Shown: positions 37,591-48,284, numbered from the stretch's first letter. The stretch is 64,000 nt of DNA from Tritrichomonas musculus (GCA_039105265.1 JAPFFF010000052.1:124001-188000), one strand, 5' to 3'. Notes: generated by a model from the sequence alone, not told the origin. A program made the numbers and translations.

Positions 37591-39257
37591 ATTTAAAATT
37601 TCGCCCAGAACTTAAGTTACAAAAAGAAACTTGTTTTGTATGGATCATATCTTTTCCTGTCCCAGGAACAAGGGCATTGTTAAAGCATTCATCTTTATTA
37701 TTTTATTCGTTATTCGATTTTTCTGATGTTTTGCAATCTTTTGTAAAAAAATCAATTAAAAATGGTCTTGAAGAGAATGAAGATACTTCTACTTTGCTTG
37801 AGTTTTTCTGTTCTTTTTGTAATAAACAAGTAAATGAGGCAACTAACAAAGATGATTTGATGAATACGATCAAAGGATATTTGCTTCTAAACATTATTCC
37901 TGTCGAAAATAACAGGAAAAACTTACCAAAAATAGAATACAACGGTATATTGCATTATATAACTTCAGGAGTTTATCTTTTACCTTCATGTGCATCTATT
38001 TTAAATGAGAATAAATTAAACGGTTTTTTACTTGATACTACCTTTAGAGTATTACCGTATTTTACCACTTCAATTATAATGGGCTCAAAATACAATACTG
38101 GTTTTGCATTAGGATACAGTTTTGGACCAACAGAAAAATCTGACTATTATTTATTATTATTAAATACAATTGAAAAAAAATGTTCTTTTAGTTTTCAAAA
38201 AGCAATAATTGAGTCAGACCAAGGGAAAGCGCTTCGTAGTGCAATAAACTTATTTAAAATGACTCATCTCGTATGCTTAAGACATCTTTTAAAAAATTTG
38301 CATTTTAGTCCTTATTCATTTCATGCCAAACAGCTGATAGAAGCCTCAACAAAAGTGGATTATGATTCAGCAGTAAAAAATATATCTCAAATTTTTTATA
38401 AAGCAATTGATAGAGAAAGAAATTGTCAAAATAAAAAGAAACCACCTAGATCTATTGAAGGTGAAATAAAAAAAGTTTTAGATAAGATAGGATTGTTTTA
38501 TTCTTTTGAATTAAATAAAATCGACATTAAAGATCAAAAAAGATGGGAAGAAGTGTCGTTGCAATTCAGACCAAAACTTAAAATGCCAAGTACCACAAAC
38601 AGCCTCGAAAGTTATCATGGTCATTTAAATAAATTGACCCCTCGACGTAATAATTTTTATTCAGCTTTATGCCGACTCTCTTGTAATTTAATGAACCACA
38701 ATAAAAATTATTCAAAAAGAATTAAGCATAATTATGAATATTTAAAAAGAAGCATTAACAAAGAATTTAAAGCAACAAATGAGCAAAGAATGATATCAGA
38801 AATGGAATTTTATGAAACAACAGACTCAGAATGCCAATGTAGTAGTACAAAATTAGCTTCAGCTCAATTAGAATTAAATATTCCTTGTAAACATCAACTA
38901 GCATTGAAAAGAACTTTAGAGTTTCCAGAACTTCCGGATTATAAAATAAATATGAATGATCAATATGATGAATTAATTATTTCATATAATCCTATAAAAG
39001 ACGATCTTAAAAATGTTCAATATGATGAAAAAAAATATGTAATTGATACAATCAAATTTTATAGTAAATATAAAGGTAATGAAATTGAATCATTTGTTGA
39101 TTCAAAGTATAATTTGACTCAAAATGAAAAAGAATTTGTTTTAAATAAACCTGCTACTTTACTTCACCTCATTGATGATGGTATTTGCTATGGATGTATA
39201 CTGAAATCAATGAAAAAAGAACCACAAAACAAAGAACAATTACAATTAAAACAATAA
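37590..39257 (+). pseudogene. MULE transposase, catalytic and C-terminal part
   Basis: The frame is open from the Maverick end; the first usable start is a TTG at 37677, so this part has no proper start of its own. The MULE core shows LDTTFRV (first Asp), IESDQGKALRSA (second Asp), a CLRHLLKNL helix and NSLESYHGHL (Glu). A SWIM-type zinc motif follows: CQC, 15 residues, CKH. Together with 11146-11956 it made one transposase before the Maverick inserted. No other break is seen. Confidence 0.85.
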
Positions 39258-39411
39258 TTCATTTATTATTTATAATAAATAAAAACAAATATTTTTTTAA
39301 TTATTATTTTATTTTTTTATTTATTCAAAAGAAGTTTATTTTCTTAAAAATTGTCTCAATTTCTAAAATGAAATAAAAATGTCCAAGGAATCGCAACTTT
39401 TTCAATGATGG

Positions 39412-39459
39412 AAAAATTGAGAGGAAAATGTCTAAAAAAGTTTCCTTTTTTGATCTATC
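39412..39459 (-). repeat. MULE right terminal inverted repeat
   Basis: 48 bp ending ttttttgatctatc, complementary to 11013-11060 at 42 positions. Confidence 0.8.
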
Positions 39460-40691
39460 AAAAAAAGAATATAAAAAAGTTATTTATTCAGGAAAAATGC
39501 ATTTTAAATAGCTTTGGGAGCCTTTGAGGGCTAAGCCCAATTGGTTAAGGTAATAGCGGGAGGCTCAACCTGAGATGAATGAAAGTAATCATGCCATTAT
39601 AACTTAAAAAAAAATATTTAGCTTTATTCAAATTTGAGAGGACGATAAGAAAGGACAAATTAAAAAACTTAGTTTACAGTAACCAAATTTTTACAATATT
39701 TACAATATTTTTCTGAATAGTCAAATATTTGAGATACTTTTTTTTAAGCGTTTTTTTCACTGCAATTATCACATTATTCATTAGTCTTAATTATAATATA
39801 TGTACAGCAGATTATAAAGCTTCTATTAATATTAATTTTATTATCATATCTTTAAAACTCATTGAATAATTAAAAATTCACGAACTTAAGGGCCACCCTA
39901 TAAATTGTGATATTCAAAATATTTTGAATTAATTTTAATGAATTATAATTTAATAAGCCCATCAACAAATTAAAAATAGTTCGTTGAACGTTTATTTAAA
40001 ATTCTCAGACAACAAACTTTTGGTGAATATATAAAATTCTCAATAAAAATAAAAAAAGGAGATCGAAATCACCAGTAATTATTTTAGCCCTTGGAATTTA
40101 AGGTCAATATTGACCTTATATTGTAAAATTCAATGTAAAAGTTCAATCAAATACATTTCAAAATCGTAAAAATACAAACATATTTTATTTTAGCTATTTT
40201 AAAATTTTAATAATAATATCTGGGTTATCATGTTTAATCTGTAAAAGTTCTAAAAAATATAGAACTTTTTAGGATATTTTCATTTATTTATTTTAACTCT
40301 TTTTTCAAAAAGTTTTATTTGCGTTTCAATCTATGCTTTTGTGTCCGAAATTTTTTTTCTCAAAAAGTTTCGAAAAATGTCCGAAAAGTATCCAAATTGG
40401 ATATTTTTGAAATGTATGGAATGTTTTTTGAAATACTTTTATCTTTTTATATAGCAAATATTGATCGGTAACATTGATTATTCATATCATACTTATGATG
40501 TATTATATATATTTAACTTTATATACCAATTTATTTTTTTCATCAAAATGGAATATCTGCATGATACCATCATATATGTGCATTTGTATTTTCTTAACAT
40601 ATGTTCTATTGTTCTTGAATGCTAGTTTGTATTTTATATCACTTATTATTTCACTAATTATGAAGATATTATAAATTAAATTTACGACTAA

Positions 40692-41020
40692 AAAAAATGT
40701 GATTTTTCTGGAGAGATTGGCTTAACCGTTTAACATAATTTTCGGATATGTTATTATATAATAAATTTAATGGTTTTTTATCGAGGCAAAGAAACTTGAT
40801 ATAGCCATTAAAAAAAGATAAAAATGTTTGAAAACCAAATCCTCTCAAATAAACGTCTATTTTATTTTAATATTCATTTTTTTGAATAAGCACGTTTTTT
40901 GGTTCTCACAAAAAATCTTGAATTTTCTGGAAAGACTGGAATAATATTACAAGCTCTAAACAACATATGCCTTATAATATAAAATATAATGAGGTTTTAC
41001 CGAGCCAATTAGGTTAAATA
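40692..41020. repeat. Two diverged direct repeats about 216 bp apart
   Basis: 40692-40805 and 40908-41020 share an order of blocks: ttctgga(g/a)aga(t/c)tgg, atatg, tataat-rich, then gttttttatcgag against gttttaccgag. Probably copies of an old repeat. Confidence 0.35.
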
Positions 41021-41324
41021 TGTTTCTATTTTAGGATATTTATGTTTGCATAAATTTTTACATAAAAGCTCTTCAAATATTTTGTGAGTATAAAATTTGG
41101 ATTATTTATTTTTATCTTATTAAAACAATTTCTTAAATAGAATTTATATTAAATATATGATATAAATATGATAAAATAAATATAAAATTATTTCGTTCAA
41201 AAAGTGAAATCTAAAATCAATCTGGGAACTTCTATATCTTGATAATTATATGAAACTATTTCGGAAAAAAAATAAAAATGAAAATAAAAATTGTATAATT
41301 AAAAAGTATAATATGATATTGAAT

Positions 41325-41331
41325 TCATTTA
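41325..41331 (+). promoter_or_regulatory. Initiator-like box before the PP2C gene
   Basis: TCATTTA, 28 bases before ATG 41359. Confidence 0.3.
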
Positions 41332-41358
41332 CATAAAAAATTATATTCAGTATATACA

Positions 41359-42147
41359 ATGTTTAAAAAGAAGAAGAAGCCTTTGGTAATTGAGAGTGGC
41401 CCTATAAAATATCGAATTGGTCATAAAGAATGTATTGGACCAAGGCCTACTATGGAAGATGCAACAGTAATTTTAGGGAATACGCCTTGCGAAGGATACA
41501 GCTATTTTGCCATATTCGATGGACATGGTGGAACCAAAGTTTCACACTATGCAGGAAAGCATATTCATGAATCGTTTCAAAGTCATTTTCAAGAAAATCA
41601 AGATTCAAATGTTATGAGAGCCCTCGATCAAGCAGTCCAAGGAACAAATCGCCATCTTGTAAAACGATGGAAAACTCAAGGAAGTGTTATTGGAGTTATT
41701 TTAGTCTCCAACGATAAAATTTATTCATATAATATCGGCGATGTGCGAGCAATAATTGTTTACCCAGATGGAAAAGTACAGAGACTTTCACATGATCATC
41801 GTGCATGTGATCCCAAAGAAGAAAAAATCATTCGATCGTATGGAGGATTTGTTCTAAATGACAGACTGCAAGGAGTATTAGAGATTTCACGGACTCTCGG
41901 TGATGGTGAATTTAAGAGATATATTTGTACTGAGCCTTTTGTATCAGAATGCCAAAGAGTTGATGGAGCAAAAGTTGTTCTTGCCTGTGATGGAGTTTGG
42001 GATGTTATGGGTGATCCGACTGCAGCTAAAATTGCGTTTGAAAATGATGATCCGTCAGTTGCTGCTTCTGCCATTGTTGATCAAGCAATTAAAAATCATA
42101 CAACAGATAATGTTTCTTGTATTGTTATTGATCTTACACCAATATAA
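41359..42147 (+). CDS. PP2C-family protein phosphatase
   Basis: 262 residues, the compact size of a bare PP2C domain. Motifs: RPTMED (29-34), FDGHGG (53-58), YSYNIGDVRAI in the middle, LSHDHRACDP, SRTLGD, LACDGVWDVM and the final TDNVSCIVIDL. The Asp residues in MED, DGHGG, DGVWD and TDN bind the two metal ions. PP2Cs remove phosphate from Ser/Thr. A basic start (MFKKKKK) may help in membrane or nuclear targeting. There is no extra domain. The gene is intact and stands alone. Confidence 0.92.
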   Translation: MFKKKKKPLVIESGPIKYRIGHKECIGPRPTMEDATVILGNTPCEGYSYFAIFDGHGGTKVSHYAGKHIHESFQSHFQENQDSNVMRALDQAVQGTNRHLVKRWKTQGSVIGVILVSNDKIYSYNIGDVRAIIVYPDGKVQRLSHDHRACDPKEEKIIRSYGGFVLNDRLQGVLEISRTLGDGEFKRYICTEPFVSECQRVDGAKVVLACDGVWDVMGDPTAAKIAFENDDPSVAASAIVDQAIKNHTTDNVSCIVIDLTPI

Positions 42148-42454
42148 AATGTTACAAATAGAATGTTTTTTTTTCAATATAAAGAAAGTTTTGTATTTCT
42201 TCAAATATTAAATCATTTTAACAAGATAAATAATCAATTTGTTTTTAATAATCGATATTCTTTTTTTGATTTTTGTGTTATATGATATTATTTTTTTAAA
42301 TTAATTTTTTATTATTATTAAGATATATGCATTTTTCAATCACTTCATGTATTTTTGAAAGTTTTTTCACTTTTTGAATTATTTAAAATTTATGTGAAAA
42401 TTTTGAAAAGGTTAAATTTTATCATAATTGAATTTTATTACATAGATTACAGAA
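42148..42454. other. Intergenic, no gene seen
   Basis: 307 bp of AT-rich spacer between two genes on the same strand; nothing recognised. Confidence 0.5.
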
Positions 42455-45301
42455 ATGGAATTTGCACTTGAAAATGGATTAAAACTAAAATTGAACAATG
42501 ATTATACAGCATCTATCATCTCGTCGTCAAAAGTTACAGGCAATGTATTCATACCGCGCTTTGTTGAATATCAAGGTACAAAATATATTATTACAACGAT
42601 TTGTAGCTATTCATTTTCAAACACAAAAATTGACAGTCTAACATTTGCTAGTGATTCAGAAATAACTTCAATTGAAAAAAACTCATTTGACTGTGCTCAT
42701 ATCAAAAAATTACAAATTCCTCCCAATCTCAAATATATGGATCTTTTGAGTTTAAGCTGTATTTACGATTTAGTTGAAATCGAAGTTTCACCCAAAAATC
42801 GTCTATTTTCATATATAAATTCACGGTATCTTGTCGGAAAGATTAATGAAAAAAGTAAAAAGTACGACATTTTATATTTTGCAAGGACGGATATAAAAGA
42901 AGCCAAAATTTTATCTACAATAAAAGTCTTAAACAGCTACTCTTTCTTTAACCACAAGCAATTACAGTCCATTATTTTTCCCGCCAATTCTGAACTCAAA
43001 AAGATCGATAATAACGTATTTTCATTTACGACTATTCAAAAATTAGTTTTACCGGAAACCGTTGAAGAAATTGACAGTTCAAATTTTTGTGGTATTTCGA
43101 ATCTGACAGAAATAGAAGTCTCACCAAAAAACAAATTTTTTTCTTACGTTGATAAAAAATATTTGGCCAAAAAAAGTGACAAGAAAAACGGTTTTTTTGA
43201 TGTTATTGTATTTGTTAGGCGTGACATTGTTGAGTTTAAAGTTCCTAGTCACATCAAAGTGATTAAAGCGAATGCCTTCCAGTCCTGCAGTCATTTGAAG
43301 ACGATCATTTTCGATTCAAATTCTCAATTAGAAGTGATTGAAAAAGAAGCTTTTTCTAACATCTGTGGTCAGCAATGCTTGTCCATTCCCGCATCAGTTA
43401 AAAAAATAGGTGATCAGGCTTTTTCAAATATAAAGGATTTGAGGTTTGTTGAAGTTCTTGGAAGGTTCGTGGAGATCAATTTCAGTCCGTTTTGTTCGTG
43501 TAAAAATTTGGCGGTTATTTCGTTTCCAAATGCTGCACGGATCAGCATGAACTGCAATTATTGCATGGACCAATTACCTTCTGAAACTGAAATTCATGTG
43601 AGAAATGACGTGAAATTAATTGGCCGGGGTTCAGAGGAGTTCCTGCAGCAAATGGAGGTCGTCCGCCATGACTCGTATCTTCATAAAGTATTCAAAATGA
43701 AGACCAAAAAGGATCAATTCGAAGAAGATCAAAGCAACAGCTTCTGCTGCAGCAAGCAAAGCGAATCATTCACAAATGATGACTTCAAATTTAAAGACAA
43801 AAGCCAAACAGCAGTTGTAAATAATATGAATGATGATTTCAAAATTGAAGACAAAAGTAAGACAAATTTGGTAAATGATGAAAATTCATTTGAAAATAAT
43901 GGAATTCAAATTCTTATCAATTACATAAGGAGTATTGAAAACCGTCTCAGTAGATACGAAGTTGTGGAGCCGTTTGACTTTGAATCATTCAAAGAAGAGC
44001 ATCAAAAAAAGAACCAAAAAGTCAACAGAAATCAACTTTGCCAAACGAACCGAATTCAAAAGCAGGCGAACAACCAACTTTGTGGCTTCACGTGTTCTAT
44101 CTGCAACCGTCCAATTGAGAACGACATAATTATTATATCCGGAGACTCATATCACAAAAAATGTGTCACTTTTCAAATGAATCAAAAAGCCATATCAACA
44201 GAAAATAAATTGACAGACTTTGTTCCAAGTGAAGTCAACTCATTGCTTCTTTTGAAAAATTACAACAATCTGTCACCAACGAAGCTTCTTTCATCGATAA
44301 AGCCGCAGAGCAACATCAGTGAGAGCAAGAAAAGTCTGATTAATTTGATTGACAGTGAACTAATCAAGAATCCATATGAAATCAAAGTCGCCGATGTCAA
44401 ATTAATTAATAATAAATTCAATTCAATTTTTGAACAGAATAAATTGAAAACCTCATTGAATTTTTCAATAGAAGAACGGTTTCTTTTCAATGGAACATCA
44501 ATTCAAAATGAAGCAAAAATTAAAGAAGAAGGATTCTCAATTCCGAATGGAGAAGAGAAATTCATAAATGCAAATAAAAACTTGTTTTACGCTTCTTTGA
44601 ATGCTAATGAAAATAAACCATTGAAAAAGGGCCAAACAGTTTCTGTTCTATTTTGCAAATCATTTTACAACAAAGATAAAATGATTGAATTCCAGGATTT
44701 CGATGAGCAAACGTCATCAGAGATCAAAGAAAATTTTGGAATTTATTTTGATTATGATGAAGTGAGTGATTCAAAAAGTTTCATTTTTTTGAAAGAAAAT
44801 CAAATCATCCCCGTTTTTTCATTAACGGTCAAACTACCAGATTATTTTATTCTCTGGAAAGTTTCTCGTGTTGATGAAGAAATCAAAAATTATAAAAAAA
44901 CATTTTTGAGTATTTTGCATGTCAATTTTTATTGCTTTACGTCATTTGATAAGGCACTGGAAATGATCAAACTGAAAAGGAAAAATCCAATTAGACTCGT
45001 AACAAATTCAGGAGATAATTTGGCAGGAACGAAATTGATTAGAGAAGCGAGAAAAATTGTTGGCTCAAATTTTCTTTGCCTAATTTTTGATAAAAAAGGC
45101 AAGGATTTTGATAGGATGCCAGAACTTGAAAATGTGCTCCTTACAACTAGTCCTCAATATTTTGGTAAGTTTGCTGCTTTGCCTATGGATGTGAATAAGC
45201 AAATGAATTATATTGATGATCTGAAAAATCATCAAAACAGCAATTATTCATACAATATTAACAAAAATGAAATGATGAAGTTCCCTCTTGTTGATGAATA
45301 A
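42455..45301 (+). CDS. BspA-type LRR protein with LIM-like zinc motif and ADP-ribosyltransferase-like domain
   Basis: 948 residues. The first 400 are BspA/LRR_5 repeats (ITTICSYSFSNTKIDSLTF, LKKIDNNVF, LPETVEEID), typical of trichomonads. A charged linker of about 140 residues follows. At about 546-569 CSIC, 16 residues, HKKC matches the first half of a LIM domain. From about 670 to 790 comes a unit resembling the PARP/ART fold: LFNGTS, IKEEGF, FGIYFDYDE and ENQIIPVFSL, like HGT...GIYF...Q-I-x-P in PARPs, but with Asn for the first His. The last 100 residues (IRLVTNSGDNLAG, FLCLIFDKKG) look like a small alpha/beta fold. There is no signal peptide or membrane segment, so it is probably intracellular. 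The domain calls after the LRRs are tentative. Confidence 0.75.
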   Translation: MEFALENGLKLKLNNDYTASIISSSKVTGNVFIPRFVEYQGTKYIITTICSYSFSNTKIDSLTFASDSEITSIEKNSFDCAHIKKLQIPPNLKYMDLLSLSCIYDLVEIEVSPKNRLFSYINSRYLVGKINEKSKKYDILYFARTDIKEAKILSTIKVLNSYSFFNHKQLQSIIFPANSELKKIDNNVFSFTTIQKLVLPETVEEIDSSNFCGISNLTEIEVSPKNKFFSYVDKKYLAKKSDKKNGFFDVIVFVRRDIVEFKVPSHIKVIKANAFQSCSHLKTIIFDSNSQLEVIEKEAFSNICGQQCLSIPASVKKIGDQAFSNIKDLRFVEVLGRFVEINFSPFCSCKNLAVISFPNAARISMNCNYCMDQLPSETEIHVRNDVKLIGRGSEEFLQQMEVVRHDSYLHKVFKMKTKKDQFEEDQSNSFCCSKQSESFTNDDFKFKDKSQTAVVNNMNDDFKIEDKSKTNLVNDENSFENNGIQILINYIRSIENRLSRYEVVEPFDFESFKEEHQKKNQKVNRNQLCQTNRIQKQANNQLCGFTCSICNRPIENDIIIISGDSYHKKCVTFQMNQKAISTENKLTDFVPSEVNSLLLLKNYNNLSPTKLLSSIKPQSNISESKKSLINLIDSELIKNPYEIKVADVKLINNKFNSIFEQNKLKTSLNFSIEERFLFNGTSIQNEAKIKEEGFSIPNGEEKFINANKNLFYASLNANENKPLKKGQTVSVLFCKSFYNKDKMIEFQDFDEQTSSEIKENFGIYFDYDEVSDSKSFIFLKENQIIPVFSLTVKLPDYFILWKVSRVDEEIKNYKKTFLSILHVNFYCFTSFDKALEMIKLKRKNPIRLVTNSGDNLAGTKLIREARKIVGSNFLCLIFDKKGKDFDRMPELENVLLTTSPQYFGKFAALPMDVNKQMNYIDDLKNHQNSNYSYNINKNEMMKFPLVDE

Positions 45302-45892
45302 GTTTTACTTTTCTTCTATTTATTGTAATGAAGTTGAAGTCATAACATGCATTTATTACATGATAAATTTGGCTTGACTTAAATTAATAAAATTTGATAT
45401 CATGATGAAATTTTGGTTTAAACATATTAGTTTTTATAATAATCTAAATTTGATCAAAAAATATTGTTGAAAAATTATTTTTATAGGTGGATCTATCAAT
45501 TAAGAGTTTATTATAATAAAAAAATGTTCTTATTTAAGAAAATATTTCTTTTTTGATATGGAATTTTGAAAAAAAAAGAATACTTCATAATTGAATGGTT
45601 TTTATCTTATTTTTCAAAAAGTTTGATATAAAATAAAATAAAAAAAATTATAAGTGTTTATTTTTGTATTTTCTCTTTAAATTTCAAAATTTTTTGTTAT
45701 TTAAATCTATTTTCATATAATCTTTTTTTATTATTTATAAGATTTTCAAATAGATTATAATGTTTATTTAATTCAAAAATATTCAATTGATTCACACAAT
45801 CCACTTTTTTTATATTCTCAATTTTTTTTATATTGATTAGTTTTTTTATTAATTCAAATTTTTTTTGATGATTTGTTGATCATTTTTATTCA
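45302..45892. other. Intergenic, no gene seen
   Basis: AT-rich; only a possible initiator box near its right end. Confidence 0.5.
45880..45888 (+). promoter_or_regulatory. Initiator-like box before the kinase gene
   Basis: TCATTTTTA, 5 to 13 bases before ATG 45893. Confidence 0.4.
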
Positions 45893-46780
45893 ATGATCAA
45901 AGCCAAAACCCTAAACGGATATTTGATTTCCATCCCAAAATATATCCGCAATTACAAATGCCTTAAAGTTCTTGGATGTGGATGTACATCAATTGTTGTT
46001 TTAACTGAAGACCAAAATACAAAGCAAAAGTGGGCTGCAAAGGTAATTTCAATTGAAGATATAAAAAGCAGAAAATTATTACATTCCATAGAAAAAGAAA
46101 TTGCAATCCTTCAAGAATTAGATCACCCAAATATTATTAAAATGCGCGAATTCTTCGAAATTGAAAAAGAATACATTGTTATCATTATGGAATATTGTGA
46201 ACGTGGGGATTTATTAACACTCACGACTAGAAAGAAATTGAAAGATGAGAAAATTATTAAAAAAATAATTTTTGGATTCCTTGATGCAATCAAATACCTT
46301 CATTCACGATATATTTCACATGGAGACATCAAAACAGATAATATTTTAATTACAGAAGCCAATATTCCAAAAATATGCGATTTTGGATTTTGTAGAACAA
46401 CATATGTTGCAGGTAATGAATCAAAATACGGAACTTTGTTTTATGTTGCTCCTGAGCTTTTTGAAAAAGGTGAATTTGATCCTTTCAAAACAGATATTTA
46501 TGCCATTGGCATAACTTTGTACACAATCTTCGAATTACACTATCCTTTTAAAAATGGTGATGATAGAGAAATTGTTAAACAAATCAAAAATTCTGATTTG
46601 TGGTTTGAATTTAACAAGAGCTTAAAATTGGAAAAAGTTATCAAAAAATGTACAGATAAAGAGCCTTCAAATAGGCCAACAATCGAAGAATTAATTAATT
46701 GTGATTACTTAAATGCAGATGAAAATAAAGGCATGATGAAAAATAACTATTTAGTTAATTCCATTAAATCCAATTATTAA
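45893..46780 (+). CDS. Serine/threonine protein kinase
   Basis: 295 residues, a single kinase domain. The glycine loop is LGCGCTSIV (27-35), the ATP lysine K50 in AAK and its partner Glu E69. The catalytic loop is HGDIKTDN (143-150) with the usual Arg of HRD replaced by Gly; the metal Asp is D163 in DFG, and APE lies at 186-188. The pattern is closest to CAMK/Snf1-like kinases. Non-RD kinases often need no activation-loop phosphorylation (family knowledge). The loop has TTYVAGNESKYGT. No regulatory domain is present. The gene looks intact. Confidence 0.92.
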   Translation: MIKAKTLNGYLISIPKYIRNYKCLKVLGCGCTSIVVLTEDQNTKQKWAAKVISIEDIKSRKLLHSIEKEIAILQELDHPNIIKMREFFEIEKEYIVIIMEYCERGDLLTLTTRKKLKDEKIIKKIIFGFLDAIKYLHSRYISHGDIKTDNILITEANIPKICDFGFCRTTYVAGNESKYGTLFYVAPELFEKGEFDPFKTDIYAIGITLYTIFELHYPFKNGDDREIVKQIKNSDLWFEFNKSLKLEKVIKKCTDKEPSNRPTIEELINCDYLNADENKGMMKNNYLVNSIKSNY

Positions 46781-47270
46781 ACATAAAAAAAAAAAATTAT
46801 GTTTGAATAAAAATTAGTGTTGCCTAATAATTGATTTATGTATTTTTTTTTTTTATCACGGGAACATGCAATGAATGATCAAAAATAATTAATTCATAAG
46901 AGAAACTTCATCCATTATTTTTATTATCTTTGATCCTTTTATATAGATTGCTTTTAGTCTCAAAACCAAATCATTTCCTGTTTTTTTACCATAATTCTGA
47001 GATTTTCATATAGGTGGACTCGAACTTGATCTCCTAAAAAGTCGCAAATAGGACTTAAAGTCTAAAAAGTTTATCTCAAAAAATCATTAAATTGAATTAA
47101 AGTCTAAAAAATTAAGTTATTCCAAAAAAGATAAGTCACCTTATTTAAAAAGTTCAACTTTTTAATAGAATTTCTATAAAAACACGTTGGAAAGTGAAGT
47201 ATCGTTTTTTAAATAGCTTTTTCATCTAAATTAATGATTTTAATGATTTTAAATTAAATTAATTCAGAGT
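46781..47270. other. Intergenic, no gene seen
   Basis: AT-rich, with the phrase ttaaagtctaaaaa twice near 47050 and 47100. Nothing else is recognised. Confidence 0.45.
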
Positions 47271-48001
47271 AGAAATGCTAAGGAGGGTTCCGGATACTAC
47301 GTATCCTCCACTCACGTTCGCTTCGCTCACATCCCTAACTCTAATTCATTCAGTCTACCAAAAATTGTCATTTTTGTCATTTTCGACTAAATTATTATAT
47401 ATATATACCCCGCCACAGTCGCGTGACAGCTAATTTAATTGACGAAAAACCCCAAAAATCAGCTGTTTTGGTATTTAGTATCTATAGATATATGTCTATA
47501 TATGACAATTCTAATAGCGATAACCTAAAATAATGGCTAAATAAACTATAATAATAGGTGAAATCGGCTATAATAATATGAAACCGTTTCTAAACATTTC
47601 CATAGCTATACTCATATACGATATTATCAAGATTGTGTCTAATAAAGTAGAACTAATATTGGCAGATAATGAATGACTATTGTAGCATATAATGAATGAC
47701 TAAAGGTATAAACAACAAGTTTGATATGTGAATTAAATGAAAATTTTATCCGAATGAAACCAATGACACAGAACACCATGTTATATGATTACATACATGA
47801 AGGTATAGAAATAATGTCTATAAATGATTTCCGTGATAACGATGATCCATTGAAACAACAAATCGAACCAATACCAACACCAGAAGAAGTCCAAGATCCG
47901 TCATATATTCGATGGCAGATGTTTGATGAGATCCCTGAACGATTATACACTATACAGTGTGAAGGTTACTTCGATAATAACGGCAAACCATTAGATGACG
48001 A
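47271..48001. other. Unclassified segment, possible mobile-element end
   Basis: Unlike the surrounding host DNA: it opens with AGGAGGGTTCC and an inverted repeat GGATAC-tac-GTATCC (47292-47306), then a CACTCACGTTCGCTTCGCTC stretch, a run of tata, and further on two copies of ATAATGAATGACTA (47666 and 47689). It ends at the Maverick junction inside an open frame. It may be the left end of another element, but no right end is visible. Confidence 0.35.
47754..48001 (+). pseudogene. Unknown gene, cut by the second Maverick
   Basis: About 83 codons from ATG 47754 to the Maverick end; an earlier TTG at 47721 is in the same frame. The product is acidic with normal composition (YDYIHEGIEIMSINDF, WQMFDEIPERLYTI), looks like real protein and does not resemble the host genes here. 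The remainder of the gene would lie beyond the Maverick, outside the window. The five bases before the junction are GACGA. Confidence 0.45.
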
Positions 48002-48059
48002 AGTAGTATATACTAGTCGGTTTCCGGTGGGCCTGTAGCCACACCGTCAACACGAACTA

Positions 48060-48094
<35 letters not shown>

Positions 48095-48283
48095 AAGAAA
48101 AAAAAAAAAAAGATGGATCAAAAAAAAAAAAAAATAAAAATGTTCTCACTACTGCTCCCCATCTATGAAACGGCACAGGGTCCCCACCCCTACCGCCCAT
48201 CTATGAAACGGCACAGGTACCCCACCCCACAACCGCCCATCTATGAAACGGCACAGGTACCAGCCCCGAGAATTTCGTACCTA
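48002..48283 (+). repeat. Extra Maverick terminal repeat, outer copy
   Basis: A complete terminal repeat with the same outer hairpin as copy 1 (CGGTG...CACCG), A-rich tract and three CCATCTATGAAACGGCACAG subrepeats. It ends at cgtaccta, and one base later a second terminal repeat starts. It is either the edge of another Maverick into which copy 2 jumped or a duplicated end. Confidence 0.85.
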
Positions 48284-48284
48284 C

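Larger units (their letters stand above)
11013..39459 (+). mobile_element. Mutator-like (MULE) DNA transposon, interrupted by a Maverick
   Basis: Imperfect 48-bp inverted ends at 11013-11060 and 39412-39459 (42 of 48 positions complementary) enclose a transposase frame that lies partly at 11146-11956 and partly at 37590-39257. Taking out the Maverick and one copy of its 5-bp duplication leaves about 2.8 kb, a normal MULE size. The flanks read aaaaaaag just outside each end (11005-11012 and 39460-39467), an 8-bp candidate target duplication, although in A-rich DNA this is weak. The transposase has the MULE DDE core and a SWIM-type zinc motif. Only the Maverick insertion visibly disrupts it. 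Confidence 0.8.
39460..41358. other. Long non-coding AT-rich region
   Basis: No gene is supported; one 66-codon frame near 40474 looks like chance. A pair of diverged direct repeats lies at 40692-41020. A stretch near 40245-40290 (agaactttttaggatatttt) faintly resembles the MULE end. Confidence 0.45.

Noticed and set aside
39520-39600. A tRNA-like stretch (ctaagcccaattggttaagg)
   Set aside because: It resembles a D arm, but there is no T loop and no acceptor pairing.
40474-40674. A 66-codon hydrophobic frame
   Set aside because: Ile/Leu/Phe/Tyr-rich translation of AT-rich DNA without other signals; likely chance.
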